7,697 bases of DNA from Clostridiales bacterium (GTDB lineage: Bacteria > Bacillota > Clostridia > Clostridiales > Caloramatoraceae), in NCBI GenBank assembly GCA_026416355.1, contig JAOAFH010000098.1:1-7697 (forward strand), read 5' to 3'. Below the pieces are notes generated by a model. The model had not been told where the DNA came from. It searched no databases and saw nothing but the letters and a program-made list of their open reading frames with translations. A program made the position numbers and the translations under genes. Of this stretch, positions 5,244 to 7,697 are shown piece after piece. Positions within the stretch are counted from its first letter, which is position 1, and each line of letters begins with the position of its first letter.

Positions 5244-5606
5244 ATGGATAAAAAAATAGAAACTTGCTCATGCAACATTATACACCATGAAATAGTTAGT
5301 GAAGTTTCATCTAAAATGCCAAATGAAGAAACTCTATATGATTTAGCAGAGTTTTTTAAGGTCTTTGGTGATAGCACAAGAATAAGAATTATGTGTGCTT
5401 TATTTGAACACGAGATGTGTGTGTGTGATATTGCAGCACTTTTAAACATGACACAATCTGCTGTATCACATCAGCTTAGGGTTTTAAAGCAGGCAAGGCT
5501 TGTAAAACCAAGAAAGGAGGGAAAGGTGGTTTATTATTCCCTTGATGATGAGCACATTAAGGATATATTTAAAGAAGGATTAGAGCATATAAGTGAAGGG
5601 AGATGA
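5244..5606 (+). CDS. ArsR/SmtB-family metal-sensing repressor (Zn/Cd/Pb type)
   Basis: A 120-residue winged-helix repressor. The body (about 30-100) has the family core FKVFGDSTRIRIMCAL, the recognition helix NMTQSAVSHQLRVLK (68-82) and the wing RKEGKVVYYSL. Two metal sites are visible. The alpha-5 set D102, H104, H115, E118 has exactly the spacing and identities of the SmtB Zn(II) site. The CadC-like set combines MCVCD (C59, C61) with N-terminal C8 and C10. Metal binding should release the operator just upstream and allow export genes to be made. The ATG at 5244 is chosen because GAGGTGAT (5233-5240) is an SD at the right distance; an in-frame ATG at 5223 lies inside the operator with no SD. 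Its stop overlaps the ATPase start (ATGA), which implies coupled translation. Confidence 0.93.
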   Translation: MDKKIETCSCNIIHHEIVSEVSSKMPNEETLYDLAEFFKVFGDSTRIRIMCALFEHEMCVCDIAALLNMTQSAVSHQLRVLKQARLVKPRKEGKVVYYSLDDEHIKDIFKEGLEHISEGR

Positions 5607-7696
5607 GGGTTTTGAAATATGAATTTTATTTAGATGGTCTTGGATGTGCCAATTGTGCAGCCAAAATGGAAAAGAGAATAAATGAATTAGAAGAAGTAAA
5701 TTTTGCTAGTATTGATTTTGTAAACAAGAAACTAATTATAGATACAGAAGAAAAAAACTATAATAATGTATCAAAAAAAGCAGAGGAGATTATAAAAAGC
5801 ATAGAGTCCCATGTAAATCTAATAAGTCATGAAGAAGAAAAGCATCTTCACGAACATTCACATAGTGAAGCTCCTCTAACAAAAGAAGATATAATAAAAT
5901 ATACACTAGGAATAACACTATTTATTGCAATGTTATTTATAAAAAATCAACCACTTAAATTAGCAATGGCATTTATTTCATATATATTAATAGGTGGAGA
6001 CATTGTTGTAAATGCCTTTAAAAACATTTATAAGGGACAAGTTTTTGATGAAAACTTTTTAATGACAGTTGCAACATTTGGAGCATTTTTGATAGGGGAG
6101 TACCCTGAGGCAATTTCAGTTATGTTATTTTACAAAATAGGTGAAACTCTGCAAGATATGGCCGTTGATAATTCTAGAAAGTCAATAAAGAGCCTACTTC
6201 AAATAAAAGCAGAATATGCAAATTTAGTTATAAACAACGATATAAAAAATGTTTCTCCAAAGGAGCTAAAGATAGGAGATATAGTCTTAGTTAAAGCAGG
6301 GGAAAGAGTTCCAATAGACGGAGTAGTTATTGAGGGAAAATCCTCTTTAGATACATCTGCATTAACAGGTGAATCTATGCCAAGGTTTATAGAAGAAGGC
6401 AGAGAGGTATTATCAGGTTCAATTAATTTAGATGGAGTTATTAAGGTTAAGGCAACTAAAAGTTATCAAAATTCAACAGTTCAAAGAATAATGGATTTAG
6501 TCGAAAATGCAACACAACACAAGGCAAAAACAGAGAAATTTATAACAAAGTTTGCACGATACTATACACCTATAGTTGTGCTGCTTGCGTTAATAATAGC
6601 AGTTATTCCCCCATTTTTAGGTTATGGTGATTTTTCAAAATGGGTCTACAGGGCGCTGATATTTTTAGTTGTATCCTGTCCATGTGCGTTAGTAATATCT
6701 ATACCACTTAGTTTCTTTAGTGGAATAGGTCTTGCATCTAAAAAGGGTATACTAATAAAGGGAAGCAACTATATAGAGGCATTGTCAGATGTAGAAAGCA
6801 TAGTTTTTGATAAAACAGGAACACTTACTGAAGGAAGATTTAAGGTTGATGATATAGTTACAGAAAATAATTTTACTAAAGAAGATGTATTAAAATATGC
6901 TTCCTATGTAGAAAGTCTATCAAACCACCCTATTGCAAAGTCAATAGTAGATGAATATGAAGAAAAGATAGATAGTTCAAAGATTTCAGGCTATAGAGAA
7001 ATCCCAGGCTTTGGAGTTGAAGCTTTAGTTGAAGACAAAAAAGTTGTAGCAGGAAATAAAAAGTTGATGGAGCAAATAGGGCTTGATATTGAAAACATAA
7101 ATAAATCAGGAACAATTGTTTATATTTCAATAGATTCAGTATATGCAGGGTATATAGAAATAACAGATGTTATAAAATCATCTTCAAAGGAAACAATAAA
7201 AAGATTAAACAGCTTTGGAATTTCAACCTATATGTTAACAGGAGATAATATAGATGTTGCACAAAGTGTTGCAAAGGAAATAGGAATAAAAAATGTTTAT
7301 GCCAACCTTCTTCCACAGGATAAGGTTGAAAAGCTAAAGGAAATAAAACAAAGCTCAAAGTGTAAGGTTGTATTTGTTGGAGATGGCATCAATGATGCAC
7401 CAGTTTTAACTTTAGCAGACGTAGGTATTGCTATGGGAGCATTGGGTCAAGATGCAGCAATTGAAGCAGCAGATGTGGTTATTACAACAGATGAAATAGA
7501 TAAAGTTTATGAGGCAGTCAAGCTTTCTAAATTTACAAGAAAGATAGTTGTTCAAAATATTCTTTTAGCACTAGGTATTAAAATATTAGTTTTAATTCTT
7601 GCAACATTTGGACTGTCAAATATGTGGGAAGCAGTTTTTGCAGACGTAGGAGTAGCACTTCTTGCGGTATTAAATTCTAGAAGAATAGTTAAATGA
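5603..7696 (+). CDS. cadA: P1B-2-type heavy-metal-transporting ATPase (Zn2+/Cd2+/Pb2+ exporter)
   Basis: A complete 697-residue metal pump of the inner membrane. An N-terminal heavy-metal-associated domain has GCANC (14-18). A histidine-rich linker follows (H70, H76, H81, H83, H85, H87). Paired helices lie near 97-137 and 150-180, with the actuator TGES at 255-258. The transport-site helix has S358-C359-P360-C361. Catalytic DKTGT is at 403-407 (D403 is phosphorylated), the nucleotide-binding HP at 442-443, TGDN at 546-549 and GDGIND at 593-598. The last two helices hold K660 and D681, the pair that with CPC marks the P1B-2 (ZntA/CadA) group exporting Zn2+, Cd2+ and Pb2+ with ATP. The start overlaps the repressor stop by ATGA; an in-frame TTG at 5612 is an alternative. 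It is regulated by the upstream repressor. CadA and ZntA names are interchangeable here; in vivo metal is not decided. Confidence 0.95.
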   Translation: MRVLKYEFYLDGLGCANCAAKMEKRINELEEVNFASIDFVNKKLIIDTEEKNYNNVSKKAEEIIKSIESHVNLISHEEEKHLHEHSHSEAPLTKEDIIKYTLGITLFIAMLFIKNQPLKLAMAFISYILIGGDIVVNAFKNIYKGQVFDENFLMTVATFGAFLIGEYPEAISVMLFYKIGETLQDMAVDNSRKSIKSLLQIKAEYANLVINNDIKNVSPKELKIGDIVLVKAGERVPIDGVVIEGKSSLDTSALTGESMPRFIEEGREVLSGSINLDGVIKVKATKSYQNSTVQRIMDLVENATQHKAKTEKFITKFARYYTPIVVLLALIIAVIPPFLGYGDFSKWVYRALIFLVVSCPCALVISIPLSFFSGIGLASKKGILIKGSNYIEALSDVESIVFDKTGTLTEGRFKVDDIVTENNFTKEDVLKYASYVESLSNHPIAKSIVDEYEEKIDSSKISGYREIPGFGVEALVEDKKVVAGNKKLMEQIGLDIENINKSGTIVYISIDSVYAGYIEITDVIKSSSKETIKRLNSFGISTYMLTGDNIDVAQSVAKEIGIKNVYANLLPQDKVEKLKEIKQSSKCKVVFVGDGINDAPVLTLADVGIAMGALGQDAAIEAADVVITTDEIDKVYEAVKLSKFTRKIVVQNILLALGIKILVLILATFGLSNMWEAVFADVGVALLAVLNSRRIVK

Positions 7697-7697
7697 A

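Noticed and set aside
5219..5449. Minus-strand frame across the repressor gene and operator
   Set aside because: It is a shadow of the ArsR-family gene; no SD or domain.
6930..7358. Two minus-strand frames inside the ATPase gene
   Set aside because: They are antisense to conserved ATPase motifs and have leucine/phenylalanine-rich composition typical of reversed AT-rich codons.

Overview
The window looks like the chromosome of a low-GC, endospore-forming Firmicute, most likely a Clostridium-like member of Clostridia. The DNA is strongly AT-rich, codons mostly end in A or T, Shine-Dalgarno (SD) sequences are GG-rich, and there is a small Spo0E-type sporulation phosphatase gene. The species cannot be fixed from this sequence.

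Layout, left to right. (1) 1-351: N-terminal part of a tyrosine recombinase, open at the left edge and stopped before any catalytic domain, so a remnant of an integrated element. (2) 440-1534: a CapA-family (PGA_cap) metallophosphatase-like lipoprotein. (3) 1680-1844: a 54-codon Spo0E-like gene whose stop codon lies inside its own terminator hairpin. (4) 1845-2060: mostly decayed sequence, with a possible acetyltransferase tail. (5) 2061-2498: a Nudix hydrolase. (6) 2499-2844: a gene-free leader with a hairpin, a 9-bp inverted repeat and a candidate promoter. (7) 2845-4380: a YfcC/DcuC-type transporter. (8) A terminator at 4382-4412 that works on both strands and separates the transporter from a convergent minus-strand pair. 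(9) 4411-5092, minus strand: a MntA-like minimal nucleotidyltransferase overlapping a HEPN/HI0074 (HepT-like) partner, resembling a type VII toxin-antitoxin pair. (10) 5244-7696, plus strand: an ArsR/SmtB-family metal sensor overlapping (ATGA) a P1B-2 Zn/Cd/Pb-exporting ATPase, preceded by a clear operator and a perfect -10 box.

The best-understood unit is the metal-resistance operon. The repressor has an intact alpha-5 ligand set plus CadC-style cysteines, its probable operator sits just downstream of the -10 box, and the ATPase it would control follows directly. The nucleotidyltransferase/HEPN pair diverges from it, and the space between them holds a separate 17-bp palindrome flanked by both candidate -35 boxes.

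No RNA genes, CRISPR arrays or complete mobile elements were seen. Nothing here amounts to a clearly unprecedented system. The points most worth a second look are the intergenic control region at 5093-5243, the MntA/HepT-like pair, and the unlisted small Spo0E gene with its odd leader repeat.
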